A stretch of DNA of 64,000 nucleotides from NCBI RefSeq assembly GCF_020805785.1, contig NZ_JAJGZV010000005.1, forward strand, positions 204,495 through 268,494, read 5' to 3'. This DNA is from Flavobacterium chungbukense. Its GTDB lineage: Bacteria; Bacteroidota; Bacteroidia; Flavobacteriales; Flavobacteriaceae. This document shows positions 26,257 to 37,900 of this stretch, one piece after another. A model generated the notes under the pieces. That model was not told the DNA's origin. It searched no databases and saw nothing but the letters and a program-made list of their open reading frames with translations. Numbering within the stretch: the first letter of the stretch is position 1; the number at the start of each line of letters is the position of its first letter. A program made the position numbers and the translations under genes.

Positions 26257-28059
26257 ATGTCAGCAGAAGCGCACGATCACGATCACGGACACGATCACGA
26301 GCACGAACATCATCATAAAGATACGTTCATTACTAAATATATTTTTAGTATTGATCATAAAATGATTGCTAAGCAATACTTGATTACTGGTATTATTATG
26401 GGGATTATTGGTATCGCAATGTCCTTGCTTTTCAGAATGCAATTAGCGTGGCCAGAAGAGTCTTTTAAGATATTTAATGTTTTATTAGGAGATAAATTTG
26501 CACCTGATGGTGTAATGGCAAATGATATTTATTTAGCTTTAGTTACAATTCACGGTACCATCATGGTATTCTTTGTACTGACGGCAGGTTTGAGTGGAAC
26601 TTTTAGTAATTTACTTATTCCACTTCAAATTGGAGCACGAGATATGGCTTCAGGATTTATGAATATGATTTCATACTGGTTGTTTTTCTTATCAGCAGTT
26701 ATCATGTTATGTTCTTTATTTGTTGAATCAGGACCAGCATCTGCAGGATGGACTATTTACCCTCCTTTAAGTGCATTGCCACAAGCAATTCCAGGATCTG
26801 GAACAGGTATGACTTTATGGTTAGTTTCAATGGCTATTTTCATCGCATCTTCTTTGATGGGATCTTTAAATTACATTGTTACAGTAATTAATTTAAGAAC
26901 AAAAGGAATGTCTATGACTAGACTTCCGCTTACAATTTGGACATTCTTCGTAACAGCTATTATTGGTGTTATTTCGTTTCCAGTTTTATTGTCTGCAGCT
27001 TTATTATTAATTTTTGATAGAAGTTTTGGTACTTCATTCTTCTTATCTGATATCTATATTGCAGGAGAGGTTTTACATTACCAAGGAGGATCTCCAGTAT
27101 TATTTGAACACTTATTCTGGTTCTTAGGTCACCCAGAGGTTTATATTGTAATCTTACCAGCGATGGGACTTGTTTCTGAAATTATGGCGACGAATGCTCG
27201 TAAACCAATTTTCGGATATAGAGCGATGATTATGTCAGTTCTTGCAATTGCATTCTTGTCAACTATTGTATGGGGACACCATATGTTTATTTCAGGTATG
27301 AATCCATTCTTAGGATCTGTATTTACTTTTACTACTTTATTGATTGCAATTCCATCTGCTGTTAAAGCGTTCAACTGGATTACAACTTTATGGAAAGGTA
27401 ACTTACAATTTAACCCTGCAATGTTGTTTTCTATTGGTATGGTTTCTACTTTCATTACTGGAGGTTTAACAGGTATCATCTTAGGAGATAGCACATTAGA
27501 TATTAACGTTCACGATACTTACTTCGTAATTGCTCACTTTCACTTAGTAATGGGTATTTCTGCACTTTATGGAATGTTTGCTGGTATTTACCACTGGTTC
27601 CCTAAAATGTACGGAAGAATGTTAAATAAAAATCTAGGTTATATCCACTTCTGGGTAACAGCAGTTTGTGCTTATGGAGTTTTCTTCCCAATGCACTTTA
27701 TTGGATTAGCTGGTTTGCCAAGACGTTACTATACAAACACAAACTTCCCATTATTTGATGATTTACAAAACGTGAATGTTTTGATTACAACATTCGCTCT
27801 TGTGGGAGGTGCGTTCCAACTAGTATTCTTATACAATTTCTTTAGTAGTATTTTCTACGGTAAAAAAGCAATTCAAAATCCATGGAAATCAACAACTTTG
27901 GAGTGGACTACTCCAGTTGAACATATCCACGGAAACTGGCCAGGAGAAATTCCTCATGTATACCGTTGGCCGTATGACTACAGTAACCCAAATCATGATG
28001 TAGATTTTGTTCCTCAGAATGTACCAATGAAAGAAGGTGAAGAGGTTTTACACCACTAA
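26257..28059 (+). CDS. coxA: Cytochrome c oxidase subunit I (aa3-type, A1-like)
   Basis: The 600-residue catalytic subunit binds heme a, heme a3 and CuB. The ligands are H99 (ATIHG-type helix II), H292 and Y296 in GHPEVY (the cross-linked His-Tyr pair and the A1-family Glu294), H341-H342, and H427/H429 in AHFHLVMG. The first 22 residues form a His/Asp/Glu run (HDHDHGHDHEHEHHH) that subunit I normally lacks. It is the last gene of the operon, 30 bp after coxB, with a terminator at 28067-28096. Subunits III and IV are encoded about 30 kb away at 59.6-61.6 kb. Confidence 0.96.
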   Translation: MSAEAHDHDHGHDHEHEHHHKDTFITKYIFSIDHKMIAKQYLITGIIMGIIGIAMSLLFRMQLAWPEESFKIFNVLLGDKFAPDGVMANDIYLALVTIHGTIMVFFVLTAGLSGTFSNLLIPLQIGARDMASGFMNMISYWLFFLSAVIMLCSLFVESGPASAGWTIYPPLSALPQAIPGSGTGMTLWLVSMAIFIASSLMGSLNYIVTVINLRTKGMSMTRLPLTIWTFFVTAIIGVISFPVLLSAALLLIFDRSFGTSFFLSDIYIAGEVLHYQGGSPVLFEHLFWFLGHPEVYIVILPAMGLVSEIMATNARKPIFGYRAMIMSVLAIAFLSTIVWGHHMFISGMNPFLGSVFTFTTLLIAIPSAVKAFNWITTLWKGNLQFNPAMLFSIGMVSTFITGGLTGIILGDSTLDINVHDTYFVIAHFHLVMGISALYGMFAGIYHWFPKMYGRMLNKNLGYIHFWVTAVCAYGVFFPMHFIGLAGLPRRYYTNTNFPLFDDLQNVNVLITTFALVGGAFQLVFLYNFFSSIFYGKKAIQNPWKSTTLEWTTPVEHIHGNWPGEIPHVYRWPYDYSNPNHDVDFVPQNVPMKEGEEVLHH

Positions 28060-28066
28060 AATATTT

Positions 28067-28096
28067 AAAAGGCTGTCATTTTTGACAGCCTTTTTT
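28067..28096 (+). terminator. Terminator of the act-cox operon
   Basis: AAAAGGCTGTCA pairs with TGACAGCCTTTT around TTTT and is followed by a T run. It lies 7 bp after coxA. Confidence 0.9.
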
Positions 28097-28153
28097 GTTT
28101 AGTTAAAATTTTAATCGTTCAGTTTTACTGTTTTAGAAACTAATTACTTTCTA

Positions 28154-28161
28154 TATCTTTG
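28154..28161 (+). promoter_or_regulatory. -7 promoter element immediately before ruvB
   Basis: TATCTTTG matches TAnnTTTG and ends only 4 bp before the ruvB ATG at 28166. The transcript is therefore predicted to start at or next to the start codon (leaderless). Confidence 0.5.
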
Positions 28162-28165
28162 TAAG

Positions 28166-29188
28166 ATGAATGAAAATCTAGATCCTACTACAAAAGGCTA
28201 TAATTCTGAAGAATTAGATCTTGAGAAAAAACTGCGTCCGCTATCATTTGATGATTTTGCTGGGCAAGATCAAGTTTTGGAAAACTTAAAAGTATTTGTT
28301 GCTGCTGCTAATCAAAGAGGTGAGGCACTCGATCATGCTTTATTTCATGGACCTCCAGGTTTAGGAAAAACTACTTTGGCAAATATTCTTGCTAACGAAT
28401 TAGAAGTAGGTATAAAAATTACTTCGGGTCCTGTTTTAGATAAGCCTGGAGATCTAGCCGGTTTATTAACTAATTTGGATGAGAGAGATGTTTTGTTCAT
28501 TGATGAAATTCATCGCCTAAGTCCAGTTGTGGAAGAATATCTCTATTCAGCGATGGAGGATTTCAAAATTGATATTATGATTGAATCTGGTCCAAACGCG
28601 AGAACAGTTCAAATCAATTTAAATCCATTTACCTTGATAGGCGCAACGACTAGATCAGGGTTATTAACGGCGCCGATGCGTGCACGTTTTGGAATTTCAT
28701 CTCGATTACAATATTACACTACTGAACTTCTGACAACTATTGTTGAAAGAAGTGCTTCTATATTAAAAATGCCGATAGCGCTTGATGCTGCAATTGAAAT
28801 TGCTGGAAGAAGTAGAGGTACACCTCGTATAGCGAATGCTTTACTTCGTAGGGTTCGTGATTTTGCACAGATAAAAGGAAATGGTACAATCGATTTAGAG
28901 ATTGCTCGCTATGCTTTGAAAGCATTAAATGTGGATGCACATGGACTTGATGAGATGGACAATAAAATTTTATTAACCATTATAAATAAATTTAAGGGTG
29001 GTCCGGTTGGACTTTCTACTTTGGCAACCGCAGTATCTGAAAGCAGTGAAACTATTGAAGAAGTATATGAACCGTTTTTAATTCAAGAAGGTTTTATTAT
29101 GCGTACACCTCGTGGAAGAGAAGTTACAGATAAAGCATATAAACATTTAGGCAAAATAAACACAAACATTCAGGGCGGTTTATTTTAA
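28166..29188 (+). CDS. ruvB: Holliday junction branch migration ATPase RuvB
   Basis: RuvB drives branch migration with RuvA during recombination repair. The 340 residues show the AAA+ core with Walker A GPPGLGKTTLAN, Walker B LFIDEIHRLSP, sensor 1 IGATTRSG and the arginine finger region MRARFGI. The C-terminal winged helix contains RTPRGREVT. The protein is complete. ruvA lies separately at 46868. ruvB heads a tight cluster with a P450 gene and queG. Confidence 0.97.
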   Translation: MNENLDPTTKGYNSEELDLEKKLRPLSFDDFAGQDQVLENLKVFVAAANQRGEALDHALFHGPPGLGKTTLANILANELEVGIKITSGPVLDKPGDLAGLLTNLDERDVLFIDEIHRLSPVVEEYLYSAMEDFKIDIMIESGPNARTVQINLNPFTLIGATTRSGLLTAPMRARFGISSRLQYYTTELLTTIVERSASILKMPIALDAAIEIAGRSRGTPRIANALLRRVRDFAQIKGNGTIDLEIARYALKALNVDAHGLDEMDNKILLTIINKFKGGPVGLSTLATAVSESSETIEEVYEPFLIQEGFIMRTPRGREVTDKAYKHLGKINTNIQGGLF

Positions 29189-29200
29189 TTGGAGTGACTT

Positions 29201-30547
29201 ATGTCTGTTAAAAGAAAATATAATTATCCGCCTAAATTGTCTATTCTTAGATTTTTTTTAGACGCTGAGGCAGTTCGTAGAAATCCGATTCCGTACCATA
29301 AAATTTACTTTGAACGTTTTGGAGATTCTTTTTCAATAAGAATTGGCAAGACTCAGCACATTATCTTATCTAGAGATAATGAAGTGGCTCAATATATATT
29401 GCAGAAGAATCACAAAAACTATCATAAATCTAAATTTCAATCGGTCTATCTATCAAAGTATTTAGGGAAAGGACTTTTAACAGTTGATGGCGATTTTTGG
29501 TTAAAACAGAGAAGACTTATTCAGCCAGCTTTTCATAAACAAAAAATGAATCAATTGGTTGATAATATGAAGTTGACAATTGTCGGTGAGTTAGATGATA
29601 TTTCAATCAATAATGAAATTGATCTTTTTCCTGTAATGAGCGAATTAGCATTTAATGTTGTGGCTAAATCACTGTTTCAGTTTTCAATTGTGGAAGAAAA
29701 ATTAAACCGAATTAAATACATAATTGAAGCAGTTCAAAACTTTTTAATTAAAGAAATTAGACTTCCACATAAAGCATGGTGGTTTTCAATTAGCGGTCAG
29801 GTAAATAAGCATCTTCAACTTGCTGAAGAGAATAATCTAATTATTAGAGAAATTATTGAACAACGTATTGAGGCAAAAGATGAGATTAACGATTTGCTTA
29901 ATATGCTTTTGGAAACTCGTTACGAAGATACCGGTGAAGGTATGTCTGTTGAGCAGCTCATTGATGAAATAAAAATTCTTTTTATCGCTGGTCATGAAAC
30001 TACTGCAAATGCTTTAACATTTACATTGCATTTATTAGGGAATCATCCTAATGTACAGCAAAAGGTGTTTGATGAGATTGTTCAAATAGAATCAGAAACT
30101 GATGATGTGGTGGAACAGCTTCAAAAAATGACTTATACTAATGCGGTTTTAAATGAATCAATGCGTTTGTATCCGCCGGCTTGGATTACAGATCGACAAA
30201 ATGTTGAAGATGATAGTTTGGGAAAGTTTAACATCAAAAAAGGAACTTTAATTGGTGTTTCTTTTTATGAATTACACCGTAATGAGAAATACTGGAAAAA
30301 TCCAAATGATTTTATTCCAGAGCGTTTTTTGGGAGAACAAAAAAAGTATTCCATGCAATATTTTTATCCATTTGGGGCAGGACCTAGAATGTGTATTGGC
30401 GCAGGTTTTGCTATATATGAAATGTGTCTTGCTATTTCTCACATTATTAAAAAATATAAAATTACATCATCGAAATCCGATGTTAATTTTAATCCGCTAA
30501 TTACCTTAAAACCCGTTGATATTAAAGTTGTATTTTCTGAAAGATAA
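29201..30547 (+). CDS. Cytochrome P450
   Basis: The 448-residue heme-thiolate monooxygenase shows the I-helix oxygen-binding motif AGHETTAN (about 263), the K-helix ExxR in NESMRLYPP, and the heme loop FGAGPRMCIG with the axial thiolate near residue 397. There is no N-terminal transmembrane segment, so it is probably a soluble cytoplasmic enzyme using separate ferredoxin or flavodoxin partners, none of which is encoded here. Substrate is unknown. It is 12 bp behind ruvB and overlaps queG by one base (TAATG), so it is co-transcribed with both. Confidence 0.92.
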   Translation: MSVKRKYNYPPKLSILRFFLDAEAVRRNPIPYHKIYFERFGDSFSIRIGKTQHIILSRDNEVAQYILQKNHKNYHKSKFQSVYLSKYLGKGLLTVDGDFWLKQRRLIQPAFHKQKMNQLVDNMKLTIVGELDDISINNEIDLFPVMSELAFNVVAKSLFQFSIVEEKLNRIKYIIEAVQNFLIKEIRLPHKAWWFSISGQVNKHLQLAEENNLIIREIIEQRIEAKDEINDLLNMLLETRYEDTGEGMSVEQLIDEIKILFIAGHETTANALTFTLHLLGNHPNVQQKVFDEIVQIESETDDVVEQLQKMTYTNAVLNESMRLYPPAWITDRQNVEDDSLGKFNIKKGTLIGVSFYELHRNEKYWKNPNDFIPERFLGEQKKYSMQYFYPFGAGPRMCIGAGFAIYEMCLAISHIIKKYKITSSKSDVNFNPLITLKPVDIKVVFSER

Positions 30548-31470
30548 TGATCAATTCTAAAGAAAAATATTCGAAATTTATTAAAGAGGAAGCCAAAAGG
30601 CTTGGTTTTCTATCTTGTGGAATATCAAAGGCAGGATTTTTGGAAAAAGAAGCGCCAAGACTTGAAAACTGGTTGAAAAATAATCGTAATGGACAAATGG
30701 CATATATGGAAAACCATTTTGATAAACGATTAGATCCGACATTATTAGTAGATGATGGAAAAAGTGTAGTGTCGCTTTTGTTGAATTATTTTCCTGAAGT
30801 TTCTCAAAATGAAGAGAGTTTTAAAATATCAAAGTATGCCTATGGGCAGGATTATCATTTTGTTATTAAAGATAAATTAAAAGAATTTTTACATTCTATT
30901 CAAGAAAATATTGGAGATGTTTCTGGTCGTGCTTTTGTTGATTCAGCGCCAGTTTTAGATAAGGCTTGGGCAGCAAAAAGTGGTTTGGGATGGATAGGGA
31001 AAAACAGTAATTTAATTACTCAAAAAGTGGGCTCTTTTTACTTCATTGCAGAGTTAATTATAGATTTAGACTTAGAATATGATCACGCCGTTACTGACCA
31101 TTGCGGCTCTTGTACTGCTTGTATAGATGCTTGTCCAACTCAAGCAATTGTGGCACCTTACATTGTGGATGGCAGTAAATGCATCTCTTATTACACAATA
31201 GAATTAAAAGAAAATCTACCTTATGAAATGAAAGGGAAATTTGATGAATGGATGTTTGGCTGTGATACTTGTCAAGATGTTTGTCCATGGAACAGATTTT
31301 CTAAACCTCACTCAGAACCGTTGTTTAATCCAAATCCTGAATTGTTATCTTTTAGCAAAAAAGATTGGATAGAAATTACAGAAGAAACCTTTAAAATTGT
31401 TTTTAAAAACTCCCCAATTAAAAGAACAAAATTTGACGGATTAAAACGTAATATCAAATTTTTGGAATAA
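30547..31470 (+). CDS. queG: Epoxyqueuosine reductase QueG
   Basis: QueG carries out the last step of queuosine synthesis, reducing epoxyqueuosine in tRNA with a cobalamin and two 4Fe-4S clusters. The 307 residues contain DSAPVLDKAWAAKSGLGWIG and the cluster motifs CGSCTACIDACPTQA and CDTCQDVCPWN. The C-terminus is short compared with the longer variants that add HEAT-like repeats, which is usual for Bacteroidota. Its ATG overlaps the P450 stop codon. No clear terminator follows. Confidence 0.95.
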   Translation: MINSKEKYSKFIKEEAKRLGFLSCGISKAGFLEKEAPRLENWLKNNRNGQMAYMENHFDKRLDPTLLVDDGKSVVSLLLNYFPEVSQNEESFKISKYAYGQDYHFVIKDKLKEFLHSIQENIGDVSGRAFVDSAPVLDKAWAAKSGLGWIGKNSNLITQKVGSFYFIAELIIDLDLEYDHAVTDHCGSCTACIDACPTQAIVAPYIVDGSKCISYYTIELKENLPYEMKGKFDEWMFGCDTCQDVCPWNRFSKPHSEPLFNPNPELLSFSKKDWIEITEETFKIVFKNSPIKRTKFDGLKRNIKFLE

Positions 31471-31981
31471 TATCTCTTACTTTTTTGTATACAACTTATT
31501 GATTTTTAGATATTTGTATTTTTTATTGTGAGTTTAAACTTATTTTTAATTTTGCTTATTATTGAGTATTTGTCAATAAATACTCTCAAAATTAAATTTA
31601 TTCATAATTCTTTAAGAATTTGCGACCTCTTCATTATCAAATAATTATATTTTTTTGTTACAAATGACACTGAACATTTGTTAAATACTGCTTTTCGACG
31701 AGTTTCTTTACCGTTTATCGACTATTGTATTTGATACTTCATGATTTATTTACTTTCGTCCCTCCAAAACTACATTTTATAAACTTAAAACACGATTTTG
31801 TGTATTGAACCTATCATGACTATGGTCCAAACGCTACAATGTTCATTTAGAGATCATTCCAAGGTCTTTAATGATTTTTCGAAATCCAATTATTTTTATT
31901 TTTCGTATTTCATCTATACGCTAAAAATGATCATCCATTTTTTAGTGTATTGTTTTTCTGTTCCACAAACTCAAGTTGTCT
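31471..31981 (+). other. 511-bp intergenic region upstream of the adhesin gene
   Basis: No convincing gene is present; the short open frames have no family-like features. It holds a candidate promoter TAATTTTG at 31547-31554 and a perfect 8-bp inverted repeat GAGTATTT / AAATACTC at 31564-31571 and 31578-31585 without a T run. A second candidate promoter is at 31730-31758. The long leader that would follow (over 200 nt) is unexplained. Confidence 0.6.
31730..31758 (+). promoter_or_regulatory. Candidate promoter of the adhesin locus
   Basis: TTTG (31730-31733), 17 bp, then TACTTTCG (31751-31758), one mismatch from TAnnTTTG. If used, the mRNA leader is about 215 nt. Confidence 0.4.
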
Positions 31982-34900
31982 ATGCGTAACTTTACTTTTA
32001 AAAAGTTTAATTTATTTAAACTATTTTTTCTTATTTTCTTATTTTTTATCACGGCTCAAACTAGAGCTCAATTTCCTTATTCACAATCATTTAAAAATTC
32101 TACAGCTCCAGGTGTTTTGTTTGGAGGTGAGCCTGTAGCTTTTTTAACTGGCGGAGCTGGTCTTAGAGATGGTTATAACGATGCAAATGGTTCTGGATAT
32201 TTGCGATTAACAAATAGACAAGGTAGCCAGAAAGGAATTGTTTATTCAGATATGTACTCATTTCCATCTGCTTATGGAATGACTATTACATTTGAATACT
32301 ACACTCATAGTGGAAACGGTGCTGATGGTATCGCTTTTATTTTATTTGATGCAACGGCTTCTCCTGTTGCTGCAGGTGCTTTTGGAGGTTCCTTAGGTTA
32401 TGCGCAACGAAATTCAGAAACTGGTTTTTCTAAAGGTTATCTTGGTATTGGAATTGACGAATATGGAAATTTTTCTGCCAATAATGAAGGAAAAAGTGGT
32501 GGAGCACCAGGCGGTGTTTTGCCTAGTAATGTTACTTTGAGAGGTGCTGGAACAGGAACATCGGGATATCCGCACTTGATTTCGGTGAAAACAACAGATT
32601 TAGCAAGTTCTTTTAATGTTGCAGGTGGGGATAGAGGTGCTACTGACAATTCGAAATCTGGTTTTAGAAAAATGGAAGTTGTTTTAAAACCGCGAGCAGA
32701 TGGTGGTTTTTTTATTGATGTTTACTTAACTCATGGTAGTGTAAGAGAGTTAATAATTAATAATTATGAATATAAAACTCTTGCACCATCTAATTTGAAA
32801 TTTGCAATTTCTTCTTCTACAGGAGGATCTAACAATTTTCATGAAATCCGTAATTTAAATATTACAGTTGATAAATCAACGCTTTTAACTCCAGTGGCTA
32901 ATTCAGATACTTTCACAGGCTGTATCGGGTTACCGGCAACTTCTGGGGATATTACAGCAAATGATAATGGATCAGTAAATACTTTAGGGACAATCAATAA
33001 ATCTACGGTTGACTTAGATCCTTCGGTGACAGGAATTCAAACTTCTAAGACAGTTGCTGATAAAGGGACATTTACCTATAATTCATCAACTGGAGCTGTA
33101 ACTTTTACCCCGCTAAACAATAGTGTTGTTGGTCCAGTTCAAATCAACTATACTTTTAATGATACTTATGACAAAACTTCTAATTCTTCAACGATAACAT
33201 ATAATACATATACTGCTATTGCTAATAATACGATTACGGCACCTTCAACAAGTTCTTTTTGTACGGCACCGAATGATCCAGGTATTATAACAGGTTCTAC
33301 CGCTACTGGAGGAGGTTCTGGATTAACTTACCAATGGGAAAGCAGTATAAACAATATAGATTTTAATCCTATTGTAGGAGCTACAAGTGCAAGTTATGAT
33401 CCGCCAAGTACAAGTACAACTGCTTATTATAGAAGGGTAGTTTCTTCTACAACTTGTAAAGACGTTAGTAATACAGTTTCTATTGTTTTTGGACAGGCTA
33501 GTACTCCAACTGCAACGGCGGCAACCGCAATAACATGTAATAGCTTTACAGCAAATTGGAACGCTGTTGCCAATGCGACTTCTTATGGATTAGCGGTTTC
33601 TAGAAATTCAAATTTTAATACTCCTGAAGGAGATTTAGATGGAAGAAATCTTAATTCATCATCTACTTCTTTTAATGTTACTGGTTTAATTTCAGGTCAA
33701 ACTTATTATTTTAGAGTTTTATCTTATAATTCATGTGGAGCTGGGCCAACAGCTTCTAACGTAATTACGGTAACTGTAGGAAATGGATCAGTAGCTGGGA
33801 CAATATCTGCAGCACAAACAATTTGTTCAGGAACTGCTCCACAAGATTTGACATTAACGGGTTACACAGGAACTATTCAGTGGCAGTCATCTGCAAATAA
33901 TAGTACATTTAATGATATTATTGGAGCTACAAATGCTGTTTTAACAAGTGCTCAAATGGGAACGCTTACTGCAAATACATATTATAGAGCAGTTGTAAAA
34001 AGTGGCTTATGTACGGCAGCAAATTCAGCGTCAGTTTTAATTACAATAAGCCCAGTTCCAAGTTTGGGAACGATATCCCAAGCTGCGATAACTTGTGAAG
34101 GCGCTCCAGCGAGAATAAATTTGAAAGGATTATTGCCAAGCACCACATCTACAATTGCTTATTCTATCGATGGAGTTGCACAAACACCTGTTACTGGTGT
34201 AGCCGCAGATGGGTCTGGTAATGGCTTTTTTGAAACTGGGGTTTTAACAGCGGTAAATAATGGTAAGACATTAAGAGTAACAACTGTTACTACAACAAAC
34301 GCTACACCAAGTTGTACCAGTACTGTTAATAGAGATGTTACATTAAGTATAAACGCATCTTCAGTTGGAGGAACAATCGCATCAGTTGCTGCAATTTGTT
34401 CAGGAACTTCGCCTGCTAATTTAGTATTGAGTGGCAATAATGGTTCAGTTATAAGATGGCAAAAATCAACAGATTCAGGTTTTTCAACTCGAACTGATAT
34501 TAATATAACTTCAACAACATTAACAAGCGCTAATATTGGAAACTTAACAGCAAGCACTTACTTTAGAGCAATTGTTCAGAATGGAGATTGCGCTGCTGTT
34601 TTTTCAGATGCTGTTTTGGTAACTGTAAATGCATTGCCAGCGGTACTTTCTTTAACAGGTAGCACTATCTGCGTTTTACCTGGTGGAAATGGAACGATTG
34701 CATCTTCAACTTCAGCAAGTGGAATAAGTTATCAATTGTATAATTCAAGTAATACAGCAGTTCAATCTGCAAAATCAGGTAACGGATCAGCTTTAACGTG
34801 GACAAGTCTTGTTGCAGGAAATGGTTATTATGTAATTGGAAGAAATACTACAACTTCTTGCACATCTACAAGTGGTACAGTAAATGTAGCTACCAATCCA

Positions 34901-37900
34901 AATCCTGATGCTCTTGTTTTAACAGGAAGTACAATTTGTGTTTCACCTGGAGGTAACGGTACAATAACTTCTTCAACTTCAGCAACAGGAATAAATTACC
35001 AATTATATAATTCTAGTAATACAGCAGTTCAATCTGCAAAATCAGGAAATGGATCGGCTTTAACTTGGACAAATCTTGCAGCAGGAACTGGCTATTATGT
35101 AATTGGAACAAATACAACAACTACTTGTTCTTCTACTAGTAATAGTGTAAATGTTGCCACCACATTAAACCCAACAGCTCTTGTATTAACGGGAAGTGTA
35201 ATTTGTGTTTCACCTGGAGGAAACGGAACTATTTCTTCTACAACTTCAGTAAATAATGTAAGTTATCAGTTATTTGATTCAAGTGATGTAACAGTTCAAT
35301 CTGCAAAATCCGGTAACGGATCAGCATTAACTTGGACAAACCTTACTGCAGCCAACGGATATTATGTAGTTGCAACTAATGCGGCAAATTGTACTGTAAA
35401 AAGTAATGTTGTCAATATAACAACTAATCCAAATCCGACAATTTCGATTGGAGGTACATTAACGGATTGTTTGACAACTACTTTAACTACAACAACCAAT
35501 GCGAGCTCGCCAACTTATGTTTGGTATAAAAATAATGCTATAATTTCTAATGAAACATCATCTTCATTAGTTGTAAATTCTGATGGAGATTATAAAGTAA
35601 AAGTTACGAATACTTCAACTGGATGTGAAGCTACCTCTGCTGTTTCAACAGTAAAAGTTAGTGATACAGAAAAGCCAGTTAAACCAGTTTTGGCTGATAT
35701 TACAGCTGAATGTTCAGCAACAGTAACAGCTCCAACAACTACAGATAATTGTAGTGGAACTGTAACAGGAACAACTAGCGATCCATTGACTTATTCGACT
35801 CAGGGGAATTATACTATCAATTGGAGTTTTAATGATGGAAATGGAAACACAGAAACAGCAACTCAAAAAGTAATAATTAAAGACACTCAAAAACCATCAA
35901 TTACTTGCCCTGCGACAGTTGTGGTTTCTGCTGACGCAAATTCATGTACAGCTACAAGTGTAATTTTAGGAAGTCCTGTAACATCTGACAACTGTGGAGG
36001 AACTGTAACAGTGACTAATAATGCACCATCAAGTTTTCCAATCGGAAATACAACAGTAACTTGGACTGCTACAGATGCAGCAGGAAATACGCAAACTTGT
36101 ACGCAGACAGTAACAGTAAACGATACTCAAAAACCATCAATTACTTGTCCAGCAACAGTTGTGGTTTCTACTGATGCAAATTCATGTGTTGCAACAGGTG
36201 TAACTTTAGGTACTCCTGTAACATCAGATAATTGCAACGGAACTGTAACAGTGACTAATAATGCACCGTCAAGTTTTTCAATCGGAAATACGACAGTAAC
36301 TTGGACGGCTACAGACGCAGCAGGAAACACTCAAACTTGTACTCAAGTAGTAAAAGTTGTAGGTCCGATTATATCCGATAAAGATACAGCATCGATAAAT
36401 GGATATAATGGAGGAACTGCTGTTTCAAATGTTTTATCAAACGATTTGCTTAATTGTAATGCAGTAGTTAGAAATGAGGTTGTTTTAACTTTGGATTCTG
36501 CTTTACCTTCAGTCTTAACATTTGATATTGTAAGTGGAGAAGTTAAAGTTAAAGCAAACACGCCAGTAGGAACATATACATTTGATTATAAAATTTGTGA
36601 AGTTGCAAATACTTCAAATTGCAATTCTGCAACTGTAGAAATTACGGTTACGGCACCAGCAATCTTAGCGGTAAAAGAAAATTTAGGTCCGATCAACGGA
36701 AGCATTGGAGGAATAACAGCATCTCTTATCGGTTCTGATAAACTAAACGGTGTTCAGGCTGTTATCGGCACAAATGCAGGAGAAGTTGCCTTAATGGGAA
36801 CAGCTCCAGCAGGATTAACCGTTAATTCAGACGGAACGGTGACTGTAAGCAAAGGCGTAAAAGCGGGAGACTACGATGTGGAATACACAATCTGCGACAA
36901 CAACAATGCAGGAAACTGCTCAACGGTTACTTCGACTGTAACTGTGACAGCGGCTGACTTAGTTGCGAATTTAGATAATGCAGGTTCGGTAATCGGAGGA
37001 AATGCTTCCCAAACCCTTATCAATGTTTTTGACAATGACACTAAAAACGGAGCAAAATTAGATCCGTCAGAAGTTAAACTGACAGCAGGCACAGACCCGA
37101 AAGGATTTTTAACAATCGATTCAGACGGAAAAGCAGTTTTAGGCGCGAATGCTCCTGCAGGAAATTATGAGATAACTTATGAAATCTGCGAGCTTCTGAA
37201 CCCTGGAAACTGCAGCACAAATAAAGTTCAGGTTACGGTTACTGCACCGGTAATTTTAGCAGTAAAAGAAAACTTAGGTCCCATCAACGGAAGCATTGGA
37301 GGAACAACAGCATCGCTTATCGGTTCTGATAAACTGAACGGCGTTCAGGCTGTTATCGGAACAAATGCAGGAGAAGTTGCCTTAACGGGAACAGCTCCAG
37401 CAGGATTAACCGTTAATTCAGACGGAACGGTGACTGTAAGCAAAGGCGTAAAAGCGGGAGACTACGATGTGGAATACACAATCTGCGACAACAACAATGC
37501 AGGAAACTGCTCAACGGTTACTTCGACTGTAACTGTGACAGCGGCTGACTTAGTTGCGAATTTAGATAATGCAGGTTCGGTAATCGGAGGAAATGCTTCC
37601 CAAACCCTTATCAATGTTTTTGACAATGACACTAAAAACGGAGCAAAATTAGATCCGTCAGAAGTTAAACTGACAGCAGGCACAGACCCGAAAGGATTTT
37701 TAACAATCGATGCAGACGGAAAAGCAGTTTTAGGCGCGAATGCTCCTGCAGGAAATTATGAGATCACTTATGAAATCTGCGAGCTTCTGAATCCTGGAAA
37801 CTGCAACACAAACAAAGTTCAGGTTACGGTTACAGCACCTGCAATCTTAGCAGTAAAAGAAAACTTAGGCCCGATCAACGGAAGCATTGGAGGAACAACA

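Noticed and set aside
31798..31989. Short plus-strand frame upstream of the adhesin (63 codons)
   Set aside because: It has an unusual start, low-complexity composition and overlaps the adhesin start; it is more likely leader sequence.
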